From assembly GCA_031256115.1 (NCBI GenBank), contig JAIRRF010000127.1, positions 1 to 9,284 on the forward strand: DNA of 9,284 nt. The letters run 5' to 3'. The stretch comes from Treponema sp. (GTDB lineage Bacteria > Spirochaetota > Spirochaetia > Treponematales > Breznakiellaceae). The first letter of the stretch is position 1; the number at the start of each line of letters is the position of its first letter. Both the position numbers and the translations under genes were made by a program. The notes below the pieces were generated by a model, which did not search any database, was not told where the DNA came from, and saw nothing but the letters and a program-made list of their open reading frames with translations. Positions 1 to 5,766 of the stretch are shown piece after piece.

Positions 1-240
1 GAGTCTTCCGTGGTTGTGCAAGTCGATAAAGCCCGGCGACAGATAAAGACCTTCGCCGTCAATTAGTTCCCCGTCCCGGTTTTTCCAGGCAGCAGGAATA
101 GCGGAACCTCCGGTATTACCGGCGGCATTAGCGGTATTTTCAACTACTTCAACGATAGATCCCTTTTCGACAAGGACTGCTCCCGGTGTAATCCGGTCAG
201 GAAGAATCATTTTTACATTAAAAATAATCAGGCTATTCAT
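1..240 (-). CDS. NagA-like amidohydrolase, N-terminal fragment
   Basis: This is the first 80 codons of a gene that continues beyond the left edge of the window. It begins at the ATG at 240-238, with GGGAG 10 nt upstream. The fragment has the N-terminal beta-domain layout of metal-dependent amidohydrolases and ends with PGFIDLHNHG at residues 69-78, where H75 and H77 form the HxH metal-binding pair. This form is typical of N-acetylglucosamine-6-phosphate deacetylase (NagA), which deacetylates GlcNAc-6-P in the cytoplasm, and of related deacetylases. Residues 35-58 are a Gly/Ala/Asn-rich stretch longer than the usual loop before the HxH strand. The gene follows the protease gene by 39 nt without a visible terminator, and the SIS-domain gene further upstream supports a role in amino-sugar use. 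Other amidohydrolases share the HxH signature, and the substrate-binding part is outside the window, so NagA is probable rather than certain. Confidence 0.72.
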   Translation of the reverse strand, partial: MNSLIIFNVKMILPDRITPGAVLVEKGSIVEVVENTANAAGNTGGSAIPAAWKNRDGELIDGEGLYLSPGFIDLHNHGRL

Positions 241-279
241 CGGCTTTTATCTCCCGGCTAACCTGGAAAGAGTGATTGC

Positions 280-693
280 TTAATACAGTATTCCGATTTG
301 TTCGTCTCCGTGTACGCCGACTACTTCCTGGCTACAGGGGTTGACCATTAAATCCATTGCTTCAAGGGGGATAAGCCCCAACAGCGCTTTTTGAGCGCCA
401 GGTACAACCCAGGGGCAGCATATCATTTTCCGGTTTTTCCAGTGGACTTCCACCGGATCGGCTTCTTGTATGTTGATGCTTGCGTTATTTGCCATTCGTA
501 CCGACTGTCCTAATCGTGTTTTAAGCCCTAGTTCTTGTTGCATGGCTTCGGTGATTACGAGCGTTCCAGCTCCGGTATCGACGAGTATGCTTATGGAGGT
601 ATGGCGGATTTCATCTTCTTTGATTGTGCCTTCTTCCGCCCTAAATATGTCCTTGACGTTTTTAAGGGTTATATCCGTAAAAACTTGTCCCAT
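280..693 (-). CDS. clan AA (retropepsin-like) aspartic protease
   Basis: This is a 137-residue single-domain protein with no signal peptide or membrane segment. ILVDTGAGTLVI holds the D39-T40-G41 catalytic signature of retropepsin-like aspartic proteases, which work as dimers supplying one Asp each. A second conserved stretch, LLGLIPLEAMDLMVNP at 104-119, matches the C-terminal hydrophobic-Gly strand pattern of the small bacterial and archaeal clan AA proteases whose substrates are mostly unknown. I chose the ATG at 693-691 because GGGAG lies 8 nt before it and the N-terminus then reads MGQVFTDITLKN, as in that family. In-frame ATGs at 756, 714 and 708 lack a comparable Shine-Dalgarno sequence, and the one at 756 lies upstream of a promoter-like sequence at 715-743. 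The gene sits between the SIS gene and the NagA-like gene. Residues 92-93 are a CC pair, so redox sensitivity is possible but untested. No function in sugar metabolism can be deduced. Confidence 0.8.
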   Translation of the reverse strand: MGQVFTDITLKNVKDIFRAEEGTIKEDEIRHTSISILVDTGAGTLVITEAMQQELGLKTRLGQSVRMANNASINIQEADPVEVHWKNRKMICCPWVVPGAQKALLGLIPLEAMDLMVNPCSQEVVGVHGDEQIGILY

Positions 694-714
694 TAGGTTT
701 TCTCCCATGCCCAT

Positions 715-743
715 ACTATATACAAATATTCTTGTCCGGTAAA
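715..743 (-). promoter_or_regulatory. promoter of the protease gene (sigma-70 type)
   Basis: On the minus strand there is TTTACC (743-738), a 17-bp spacer and TATAGT (720-715). These match the -35 consensus at 4 of 6 and the -10 consensus at 5 of 6. The predicted transcription start, near 708, lies just before the GGGAG ribosome-binding site of the start at 693. It could let the protease and the NagA-like gene be expressed separately from the SIS gene. The inference is from sequence only. Confidence 0.5.
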
Positions 744-784
744 TACACTGTTCCATTTCTCATTATTAATGAAGAAATTTTATT

Positions 785-800
785 AAAGCCGCTTGGCTTT
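785..800 (-). terminator. weak hairpin after the SIS gene
   Basis: AAAGCC, loop GCTT and GGCTTT form a 6-bp stem with a 4-nt loop, 6 nt beyond the SIS stop codon. On the minus strand it is followed by AATAAAATTT, which is AT-rich but not a clean T-tract; the better T-tract (798-802) is on the plus strand, where no gene precedes it. It may be a partial terminator between the SIS and protease genes. Confidence 0.3.
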
Positions 801-806
801 TTACCT

Positions 807-1562
807 TCAAATTACAGAAAAAACATCCCGTAATTCCGGGAATCGTTCTTTCATCTGTTCTATGGCCCTGAGGTTATACTCATCACTGCCGTCAAGGTTC
901 CCGCTTTTTAGAATTAAAGGTTCAGTTCCGTGGGAAATCATTGTTTCTATAATGCAGCAAACCAACATTTCCAGAATCACAGCTCCAAAGATGGAAGAAA
1001 CCGGAGCTATGGAATAATCTTTGCCCGGTACCGGAACCAGGGCGTCTCCTACGGGGCCGCAATTATCCAATACAATATCACAGAGTTCGTAGAGCTTCTT
1101 GCCGCTCTTGTCCCTGGATGAAACGCTCCTGCTGTGAGCCAGGTTTGTCAAAGCAACAGTAAAAATCACCCGGTTCCTGGCAATCTGGGCCATTTGAACC
1201 GGCACGGCATTTCGCCCCGAATTGGAGACAATAATTAATGCATCGCAGTTCCTGATTTTATGGGTGGCAAGTACAATTTCCGCCAAACCGTCGGTTCGTT
1301 CCATCAGGGTTGACTTTTCCATTTCCAGGTCCACGGTAAGTTCGTGTGGTACAATTGCCCTGGCCTGGATTAAGCCTCCGGCCCTGGCATATACTTCTTC
1401 CGCCAGAACGTGAGAATGGCCCGAACCAAATACATTTAATATGCCCCCTTTCTCCAGCCTTGCGGCAATTTCGACGGCAGCCCGCGTAATGGCATCCATT
1501 TGGGTATTCTTGATTGTTTCCACACCCTCGGCAATTCGTTTGCAAAAATCCAGCGCTAACAT
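807..1562 (-). CDS. SIS-domain phosphosugar-binding protein (UPF0309 type)
   Basis: This 251-residue soluble protein consists of a single SIS (sugar isomerase) domain of the SIS_2/UPF0309 type, close to the family's usual length. Visible signatures are GSGHSH at 46-51, followed by AEEVYARAGG, SNSGRN at 113-118 (phosphosugar-binding Ser/Asn turn), CGPVGDA at 168-174 and PVSSIFGA at 187-194, all typical of this subfamily. SIS domains bind phosphorylated sugars and either isomerise them, cleave ethers of them or sense them; the reaction of this subfamily is not established to my knowledge. The ATG at 1562 has AAGGAG 5 nt upstream, an excellent Shine-Dalgarno sequence. The nearby NagA-like gene on the same strand suggests the ligand is an amino-sugar phosphate such as GlcNAc-6-P or MurNAc-6-P. 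MurNAc-6-P etherase (MurQ) is the main alternative, but the GSGHSH form and short length favour UPF0309. The gene is divergent from asnS. Confidence 0.85.
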   Translation of the reverse strand: MLALDFCKRIAEGVETIKNTQMDAITRAAVEIAARLEKGGILNVFGSGHSHVLAEEVYARAGGLIQARAIVPHELTVDLEMEKSTLMERTDGLAEIVLATHKIRNCDALIIVSNSGRNAVPVQMAQIARNRVIFTVALTNLAHSRSVSSRDKSGKKLYELCDIVLDNCGPVGDALVPVPGKDYSIAPVSSIFGAVILEMLVCCIIETMISHGTEPLILKSGNLDGSDEYNLRAIEQMKERFPELRDVFSVI

Positions 1563-1580
1563 GGTTTCTCCTTGGTAAAA

Positions 1581-1609
1581 ATTGTACCCTGTCTTTTTCC
1601 ATAACGCAA
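1581..1609 (-). promoter_or_regulatory. promoter of the SIS gene
   Basis: On the minus strand there is TTGCGT (1609-1604), an exact 17-bp spacer and TACAAT (1586-1581). The -10 matches consensus at 5 of 6 and the -35 at the TTG core. The predicted start, near 1574, leaves a leader of about 12 nt containing AAGGAG. It overlaps the upstream region of the divergent asnS gene, so the two may compete. Confidence 0.5.
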
Positions 1610-1613
1610 GTTA

Positions 1614-1622
1614 TGATACAAT
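1614..1622 (+). promoter_or_regulatory. extended -10 element of asnS
   Basis: TGaTACAAT is a TGn-extended -10 hexamer ending 5 nt before the chosen asnS ATG. An overlapping TATGAT lies at 1612-1617. No good -35 is visible; the region 1589-1599 is T/C-rich. Either hexamer would start transcription within a few bases of the ATG, implying a leaderless or nearly leaderless message. A promoter further upstream cannot be excluded. Confidence 0.4.
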
Positions 1623-1627
1623 ACGAT

Positions 1628-3013
1628 ATGTTTCCGCTTATTAAAGACATTTTGGCAATGGAACCGCCGGGTAACAATCTGGTAATCAGGGGCTGGGTCA
1701 GGACCAAACGGGATATGAAAAACCTGGTCTTTGTGGAAGTGAACGACGGTTCCTGCTTCAATAGCATTCAATGTACCTTTGACGGGATTCCTGTTCCGCC
1801 GGATCTTTCTACCGGCTCGGCTGTGGAAATATCCGGCAGTCTGGTTTTCTCCCCTGCCCAGGGTCAGGCGGTGGAAATCGCCGCCGCTTCAATAAAGGTA
1901 ATCGGCGATGCTCCGGCGGAAGAAAAAAACGGTATCCCCCCATATCCCCTGCAGAAAAAGCGCCACTCCCTGGAATTCCTGCGGGAAATGCCCCAGCTTC
2001 GCGGAAGAACCAATACTTTGGCGGCGGTAATGCGGGTCCGCAGCCGGCTTTCCTATGCGGTGCATCGTTTTTTCCAGGAAAGGGGCTACCATTATTTGCA
2101 TACACCGGTAATCACCGGGAATGACGCGGAAGGGGCAGGATCGATGTTCAGGGTAACAACCCTGAATCCGTCCCTGGCGGATCCCGGCAAGAATGATTAT
2201 TCTAAAGATTTTTTCGGCAGGGAAACCTTTCTTACCGTTTCCGGCCAGTTGGAAGCAGAAGCCTATGCGGCCGCCCTTTCACGGGTTTATACCTTCGGCC
2301 CCACCTTTCGGGCGGAAAACTCCAACACCGCCCGGCACCTGGCGGAATTCTGGATGATCGAACCCGAAACTGCCTTTTTCAGGCTGCCGGAAAATATGGC
2401 CCTGGCGGAGGATTTTCTTAAATACTGTTTTAAGACGGTTTTGGATGAATGTGCCGAAGACATGGCTTTTTTTGATGAACGAATTGAAAAGGGACTTATC
2501 GGAGTAATTAAATCCGTGGCTGAATCGGCCTTTGTACATATAACATATACCGATGCAATAAAAGAACTGGAAAAAGTACAAAATACAAAAACCTTTGAAT
2601 ATAAACCTTCCTGGGGCTGTGATCTTCAGAGCGAGCATGAACGGTTTCTAACAGAAGAGCTTTTCATGGGGCCGGTTATTGTTACGGATTATCCAAAAGA
2701 AATAAAAGCCTTTTACATGAAACAGAACGATGACGGCAAAACCGTCCGGGCCATGGATGTATTGGTTCCCCGGCTGGGAGAAATTATCGGCGGTTCCGAG
2801 CGGGAAGAAAACCTGGAACGGCTGGAAAAGCGTATGACAGAATCGGGAATGAATACGGAACGTTATAGTTGGTACCTGGACCTTCGCCGTTACGGCAGTT
2901 TCCCCCATTCCGGTTTTGGCCTGGGCTTTGAGCGGCTTACCCAGTACGTAACCGGCATGGCAAATATCCGGGACGTAATTCCCTATCCCCGGGCGGCGGG
3001 ACAGCTTTATTAG
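1628..3013 (+). CDS. asnS: asparaginyl-tRNA synthetase
   Basis: AsnRS attaches asparagine to tRNA-Asn in the cytoplasm using ATP. The 461-residue protein is close to the length of E. coli AsnS (466). Residues 18-93 form the OB-fold anticodon-binding domain, with RGWVRTKRD at 21-29 and NDGSCF at 39-44. The class II catalytic core follows: motif 1 around 147-163, EGAGSMFRV at 168-176, FLTVSGQLEAEAYA at 201-214, motif 2 FRAENSNTARHLAEFWMIEPE at 227-247, EIIGGSEREE at 385-394 and motif 3 GFGLGFERL at 429-437. The YTFGPTFRAENSN and HSGFGLGFERL forms separate it from AspRS. I chose the ATG at 1628 because RGWVR then falls at residue 21, as in homologues; longer in-frame starts at 1514 or 1613 add a non-homologous tail. 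No Shine-Dalgarno sequence precedes 1628. The TAG stop is the first three bases of a 19-bp repeat, and the next gene converges on it. Confidence 0.97.
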   Translation: MFPLIKDILAMEPPGNNLVIRGWVRTKRDMKNLVFVEVNDGSCFNSIQCTFDGIPVPPDLSTGSAVEISGSLVFSPAQGQAVEIAAASIKVIGDAPAEEKNGIPPYPLQKKRHSLEFLREMPQLRGRTNTLAAVMRVRSRLSYAVHRFFQERGYHYLHTPVITGNDAEGAGSMFRVTTLNPSLADPGKNDYSKDFFGRETFLTVSGQLEAEAYAAALSRVYTFGPTFRAENSNTARHLAEFWMIEPETAFFRLPENMALAEDFLKYCFKTVLDECAEDMAFFDERIEKGLIGVIKSVAESAFVHITYTDAIKELEKVQNTKTFEYKPSWGCDLQSEHERFLTEELFMGPVIVTDYPKEIKAFYMKQNDDGKTVRAMDVLVPRLGEIIGGSEREENLERLEKRMTESGMNTERYSWYLDLRRYGSFPHSGFGLGFERLTQYVTGMANIRDVIPYPRAAGQLY

Positions 3014-3029
3014 GAGTTTGTCGGGCTTA
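3011..3029 (+). repeat. solo 19-bp copy of the palindromic-element terminus
   Basis: TAGGAGTTTGTCGGGCTTA is identical, base for base, to 5611-5629, the left end of the larger element downstream of the carboxypeptidase gene. The rest of that element is not present here. Its first three bases are the asnS TAG stop and its last three, read on the other strand, are the TAA stop of the Uma2 gene, so the repeat overlaps both convergent gene ends. No terminator hairpin is visible in the 13 nt between the stops. Confidence 0.85.
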
Positions 3030-3590
3030 AAACACCTGTTCTAAAGCAATAATTAGTTCGGGAAAAAGGTTGACTTTTACGGTATCGGTACTTCGGTATG
3101 TTGTAGCTTGAATAGATCCTTTTTGGAAACAATATACCATAAGTCCGTTATTTTCCGGGTCCACAACCCAATATTCCTTAACTCCGGCCTGTTGATATAG
3201 TTTGAGTTTTCGTTCCATTTCAATTGCCGTATTTGAAGGAGATAAAATTTCTACTGCCAGATCCGGAGCTCCCCGGCAGCCTTCGGGTCCCAGCTTTTTT
3301 TCTTCACAGACAACAATAATGTCCGGTTGGACCACCGTATCATCGCTTTCGTCTTCTTCATAATAAAGCCGGACATCATAGGGAGAAGGTAATACTTTGC
3401 AGGGTCTATTGCGAAAAAAAGTATGAAGCTGGCTTGATAATTCCATAAGAATTTCCTGATGCCGGGTATTTGGTCCGGACATGGCGAATGCTTCGCCGTT
3501 GATAAGCTCGTAACGTTCCCCCACATCAAGTTCCCATTTTTTGTAATCTGCATAGGTAAATAAACCGTTTTCTTTAGGTAAAGCTCCCAT
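3027..3590 (-). CDS. Uma2-family (DUF820) PD-(D/E)xK nuclease-like protein
   Basis: This 187-residue protein is a full-length member of the Uma2/DUF820 family, which has a restriction-endonuclease-like fold. Visible family marks are RYELINGE at 26-33, VVQPDIIVV at 86-94 with candidate catalytic D90, APDLAVEILSPSN at 108-120 with candidate E114, the lysines of RKLKLYQQAGVKEYW at 127-141, and VVDP at 142-145. The fold predicts metal-dependent nuclease activity, but cellular roles of the family are largely unproven; many copies are scattered, horizontally spread genes. The ATG at 3590 has GGAG 6 nt upstream. The gene is divergent from the vapBC-like pair and convergent with asnS, with its stop codon inside the 19-bp repeat. 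Presence next to a toxin-antitoxin pair and repeat copies suggests acquired DNA. The family call is firm; the function is not. Confidence 0.9.
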   Translation of the reverse strand: MGALPKENGLFTYADYKKWELDVGERYELINGEAFAMSGPNTRHQEILMELSSQLHTFFRNRPCKVLPSPYDVRLYYEEDESDDTVVQPDIIVVCEEKKLGPEGCRGAPDLAVEILSPSNTAIEMERKLKLYQQAGVKEYWVVDPENNGLMVYCFQKGSIQATTYRSTDTVKVNLFPELIIALEQVF

Positions 3591-3622
3591 ATCTTTCTCC
3601 GGCGTTTATACTTCTGTTTCAA

Positions 3623-3651
3623 AATATATCCCAATTTGGGAAAAACATCAA
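3623..3651 (-). promoter_or_regulatory. Uma2 promoter with a 13-bp palindrome in the spacer
   Basis: On the minus strand there is TTGATG (3651-3646), a 17-bp spacer and TATATT (3628-3623), matching consensus at 4 of 6 and 5 of 6. The spacer contains the perfect palindrome TCCCAA-T-TTGGGA at 3629-3641, a typical position for a repressor operator. No cognate regulator can be named from the sequence. Confidence 0.5.
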
Positions 3652-3662
3652 TTTGACATTAT

Positions 3663-3715
3663 GTATACAGGAGCCTGGACAAATGTTGGAACTTGATATA
3701 TATTTTGGTATACAG
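3663..3715 (+). promoter_or_regulatory. paired GTATACAG sites before vapB (putative operators)
   Basis: GTATACAG occurs at 3663-3670 and again at 3708-3715, 45 bp apart start to start, about four helical turns, so both face the same side of the DNA. Each contains the self-complementary core GTATAC. The second overlaps the -10 of the vapBC promoter. Paired sites like this are what autoregulation by a VapB-type antitoxin dimer would use; binding here is inferred, not shown. Confidence 0.45.
3686..3714 (+). promoter_or_regulatory. vapBC promoter
   Basis: TTGGAA (3686-3691), a 17-bp spacer and TATACA (3709-3714) with a TG extension (TGgTATACA) form a plausible sigma-70 promoter. The predicted start, near 3721, leaves a leader of about 27 nt that includes GGGGAG before the vapB ATG. 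The -10 lies inside the second GTATACAG site, consistent with repression by occlusion. Confidence 0.5.
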
Positions 3716-3747
3716 CAATTATTGGTTAAAGGCCGGGGAGATACTAA

Positions 3748-3981
3748 ATGACAGTAACTGCAAAAATATTTACCAGCGGAAGATCACAGGCGGTAAGACT
3801 CCCGAAAGAGTTTCGGTTTAAAGGGACTGAGGTGTATATAAAAAAAGAAAAAGGCAGGGTTATTCTTTCGGAAAAGCCGCAGGAGACATGGGCTGAAATA
3901 TTTAAAGTTATAAAAGGTGATCCTGATTTTTCTATTCACAGAAAACGGCTGAAGGACAAACCCCGTAAGATATACCTATGA
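3748..3981 (+). CDS. vapB: VapB/VagC-type antitoxin (AbrB/SpoVT fold)
   Basis: This is a 77-residue antitoxin whose N-terminal part (residues 1-45) has the swapped-hairpin AbrB/SpoVT DNA-binding signature: [20 protein letters not shown], then [13 protein letters not shown]. This is the VagC/VapB form rather than MazE. The C-terminal 30 residues ([20 protein letters not shown] and a Lys/Arg-rich tail) would wrap the toxin and block its active site. The protein should neutralise VapC and, as a dimer or complex, bind its own promoter. GGGGAG lies 7 nt before the ATG. The stop overlaps the vapC ATG in ATGA, so translation is coupled. Codon use is visibly richer in A and T than asnS or alr, consistent with transfer. 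The family is clear; exact partner specificity is not. Confidence 0.9.
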   Translation: MTVTAKIFTSGRSQAVRLPKEFRFKGTEVYIKKEKGRVILSEKPQETWAEIFKVIKGDPDFSIHRKRLKDKPRKIYL

Positions 3982-4373
3982 TTTATATGCTCGACACCGA
4001 TACAGTAAGTTTTATTGTAAGAAAAAATCCTGCTGTTATCAGGAACCTGATAAAACATGAGGAAGACGAAATCTGCATAAGCGCCATAAGCTATGCTGAA
4101 CTGCGCTTTGGACTGGAAAAGAAAGGATCGGAAAGGCTCTTCAATGAAACAAGTGTTATCACAGAAAAACTTTCAATTATAAATTTTGATGAATCTCAAT
4201 CGGAACTTTACGGGAAAATCCGGTTGGAACTTGAAAAAACAGGCGTGGCCCTTGGCGATATGGATATGCTTATCGCCGCTGCTGCACTGTCAACAGGGGC
4301 AATACTTGTTTCGCACAACGTAAAACACTTCCGTAAAATTGAAGGTATAATAGTTGAAGATTGGTATACATAA
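3978..4373 (+). CDS. vapC: VapC-type PIN-domain ribonuclease toxin
   Basis: This 131-residue PIN-domain protein has the usual VapC length. The acidic metal-binding residues are in place: D6 in [10 protein letters not shown] (D8 follows), E41 in SYAELRFGL, and D96 in [14 protein letters not shown]; the last motif is VSHNVKHF at 111-118, where the usual form is VTNN. VapC toxins are Mg-dependent RNases that cut tRNA or rRNA at specific sites when freed from antitoxin; which RNA this one cuts cannot be read from the sequence. It starts inside the vapB stop codon (ATGA overlap), the standard antitoxin-first order. Nothing suggests inactivation. The 3' end of the coding sequence contains TATAAT (4346-4351) and TTGGTATACA (4361-4370), the latter identical to 3705-3714 in the vapB promoter. 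The next gene begins 4 nt after the stop. Confidence 0.93.
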   Translation: MIYMLDTDTVSFIVRKNPAVIRNLIKHEEDEICISAISYAELRFGLEKKGSERLFNETSVITEKLSIINFDESQSELYGKIRLELEKTGVALGDMDMLIAAAALSTGAILVSHNVKHFRKIEGIIVEDWYT

Positions 4374-4377
4374 GAGA
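4346..4377 (+). promoter_or_regulatory. candidate promoter and operator before the carboxypeptidase gene
   Basis: Inside the end of vapC there is a perfect TATAAT at 4346-4351 and a TG-extended TATACA at 4365-4370, the latter within a 10-bp exact copy (TTGGTATACA, 4361-4370) of the vapB -10/operator sequence. Neither has a good -35 at normal spacing. The shared motif could let the antitoxin also act at the carboxypeptidase gene. Evidence is motif-level only. Confidence 0.3.
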
Positions 4378-5604
4378 ATGAAAAAACTGGTTAATCTGCG
4401 GGTGATTGGCGCCATACTATTTCTTTTCTTCTTAAATCATGGTCTGGCCGATGGGCAAACCAATCCGCTTCTTCCCACCGAAGCGCCCCCGGTAATTTCT
4501 GCCCGGTCTGCGGTAGTAATGGATGCGGAAACAGGGACAATTCTGTTTTCCCACAATCCCGCCCAGGTGATTGCGCCGGCTTCTTTAACCAAACTAATGA
4601 CGAGCTACCTGTGTTTAAGGGCCATACAAACAAGAAAAGTATCTGCGGACGATGTGGTAAAGCTTCCGCCGGAAACATGGGCGGAAAACCAGCCTCCCCG
4701 TTCAAGTCTGATGTTCCTGGGAAGGAACCAGACCGTAACCCTGGGTGAACTATTGCTGGGCATGGCAGTTTCGTCGGGAAATGACGCTGCGGTAGCGTCG
4801 GCGCTTCATATTGCCCCAGGTTTGGAAGCCTTTATTGCGATGATGAATGCGGAAGCGGGACGCCTATTATTGGCGTCCACACGTTTTGTCGAGCCCGCAG
4901 GCGTCTCTCCGGAAAATACAACTAGCGCCATAGATCTTGCCCGGTTTTGTCGGGTATACGTCAACGAACATCCGGATAGTTTGGCCCTGCTCCATTCAAG
5001 ACCGAGTCTGGCTTATCCTCTGGTGGCCAATACGGGAAATGAACTGCCCAGAACAATTTTACAGTACAATAGAAATACCCTGCTTAGCCGGTTTTCGGGA
5101 ATGGACGGCTTAAAGACAGGATATATTCCGGAATCAGGGTATAACATAGCTTTGACCGCTATCCGGGAAGAGAACAGATTTATAGTTATTCTTCTTGGCT
5201 CCCCCAACGAAGACAGCCGGGACCGGGATGGCTTAGCCCTGCTCGAATGGGTTTTTTCCAATTATAAAACCCTGCGCCCAAATGCCATACCCATTCCGGC
5301 TCTGCGGATCTGGGGCGGCAAAGAAAGGTATGCCGATCTTATACCGGCAGAGGATCTTGTCTTTACCGTTTCTTCAAGCCGCGCCGGGGTGCTTCAAATG
5401 GATACGGAGCTTTTCTCTTATTTAAAAGCACCCCTTGCCGCCGGAGAACAAGGGGGAGTGTTAAAAATCAGTGATGGAATGGGAGAACTCCGGCGGATAC
5501 CCCTGCTGTTGGAAAACGAAGCAGTCCGGGGTAATTTTTTTCAGGTCCTTATTGAGAATATAAAGATGTTTATTCAAAAAAAGTTTGGAAAGAGTTTCGA
5601 ATGA
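4378..5604 (+). CDS. D-alanyl-D-alanine carboxypeptidase (PBP5-like, S11 family)
   Basis: This enzyme removes the terminal D-Ala from peptidoglycan pentapeptides in the periplasm. The 408-residue product has a signal peptide (KK then a hydrophobic core at about 9-19, end near A24). The penicilloyl-serine transferase motifs are all present: S69-x-x-K72 (SLTK), S133-G-N135 and K246-T-G248. The C-terminal domain at about 270-380 resembles the PBP5 C-terminal beta-domain, and the last 22 residues, rich in Phe, Ile and Lys, look like an amphipathic membrane anchor. The start is uncertain. ATG 4378 gives a normal signal peptide but has only AAGAG one base away, too close to work; an in-frame TTG at 4354 has GAAGG 8 nt upstream and adds 8 residues inside vapC. 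I prefer the ATG. It lies 4 nt after vapC, so translational coupling to the toxin is likely. An inverted-repeat element begins 6 nt after the stop. Confidence 0.93.
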   Translation: MKKLVNLRVIGAILFLFFLNHGLADGQTNPLLPTEAPPVISARSAVVMDAETGTILFSHNPAQVIAPASLTKLMTSYLCLRAIQTRKVSADDVVKLPPETWAENQPPRSSLMFLGRNQTVTLGELLLGMAVSSGNDAAVASALHIAPGLEAFIAMMNAEAGRLLLASTRFVEPAGVSPENTTSAIDLARFCRVYVNEHPDSLALLHSRPSLAYPLVANTGNELPRTILQYNRNTLLSRFSGMDGLKTGYIPESGYNIALTAIREENRFIVILLGSPNEDSRDRDGLALLEWVFSNYKTLRPNAIPIPALRIWGGKERYADLIPAEDLVFTVSSSRAGVLQMDTELFSYLKAPLAAGEQGGVLKISDGMGELRRIPLLLENEAVRGNFFQVLIENIKMFIQKKFGKSFE

Positions 5605-5609
5605 ACTTC

Positions 5610-5766
5610 CTAGGAGTTTGTCGGGCTTAGCCCAATTAGGCTGGAAAAATGCGAAAAAATGTAGTTTTTGAGCATTTTCTACCTTACAAACTCCCAAAGG
5701 AGCCCAAAAATTGTAGAATTTTGCGACTATTTGTCGTAAAATTCTACAAGTCCGACAGGCTCCTAG
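5610..5766 (+). repeat. inverted-repeat element 1 (CTAGGAG type)
   Basis: The ends are 19-bp imperfect inverted repeats (5610-5628 and 5748-5766; 16 of 19 match), both reading CTAGGAG inward. Inside are two fold-back halves: GGAGTTTGT at 5613-5621 pairs with ACAAACTCC at 5686-5694, with GGGCTtAGCCC at 5623-5633 and AAAATGC/GCATTTT nested inside; then AGGAGCC at 5698-5704 pairs with GGCTCCT at 5758-5764 around a long 17-bp stem. It has no open reading frame of note. It lies directly after the carboxypeptidase stop and probably also helps end transcription. Its left 19 bp recur after asnS. The right CTAG is shared with the next element. Confidence 0.8.
5711..5749 (+). other. 17-bp stem, 5-nt loop hairpin inside element 1
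   Basis: TTGTAGAATTTTGCGAC (5711-5727), loop TATTT (5728-5732) and its complement (5733-5749) form a 17-bp stem. The only non-Watson-Crick position is a G opposite T, which is a G-U pair in plus-strand RNA but a C-A mismatch in minus-strand RNA. There is no T-tract after it, so it is not a classical terminator. It may stabilise the 3' end of the carboxypeptidase message. Confidence 0.75.

Noticed and set aside
694..756. Longer protease start at 756
   Set aside because: The ATG at 693 has GGGAG at good spacing, and a promoter-like sequence lies between the two starts.
1514..1627. An upstream extension of asnS starting at 1514 or 1613
   Set aside because: The added residues have no counterpart in AsnRS N-termini, the start at 1514 lies inside the SIS gene on the other strand, and neither site has a good ribosome-binding sequence.
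1809..2638. Antisense open frames within asnS
   Set aside because: They are out-of-phase shadows of the conserved AsnRS coding sequence, without start signals or recognisable domains.
3653..3658. Perfect TTGACA as the vapBC -35
   Set aside because: No -10-like hexamer lies 16-18 bp downstream on the plus strand; the pair at 3686-3714 fits better.
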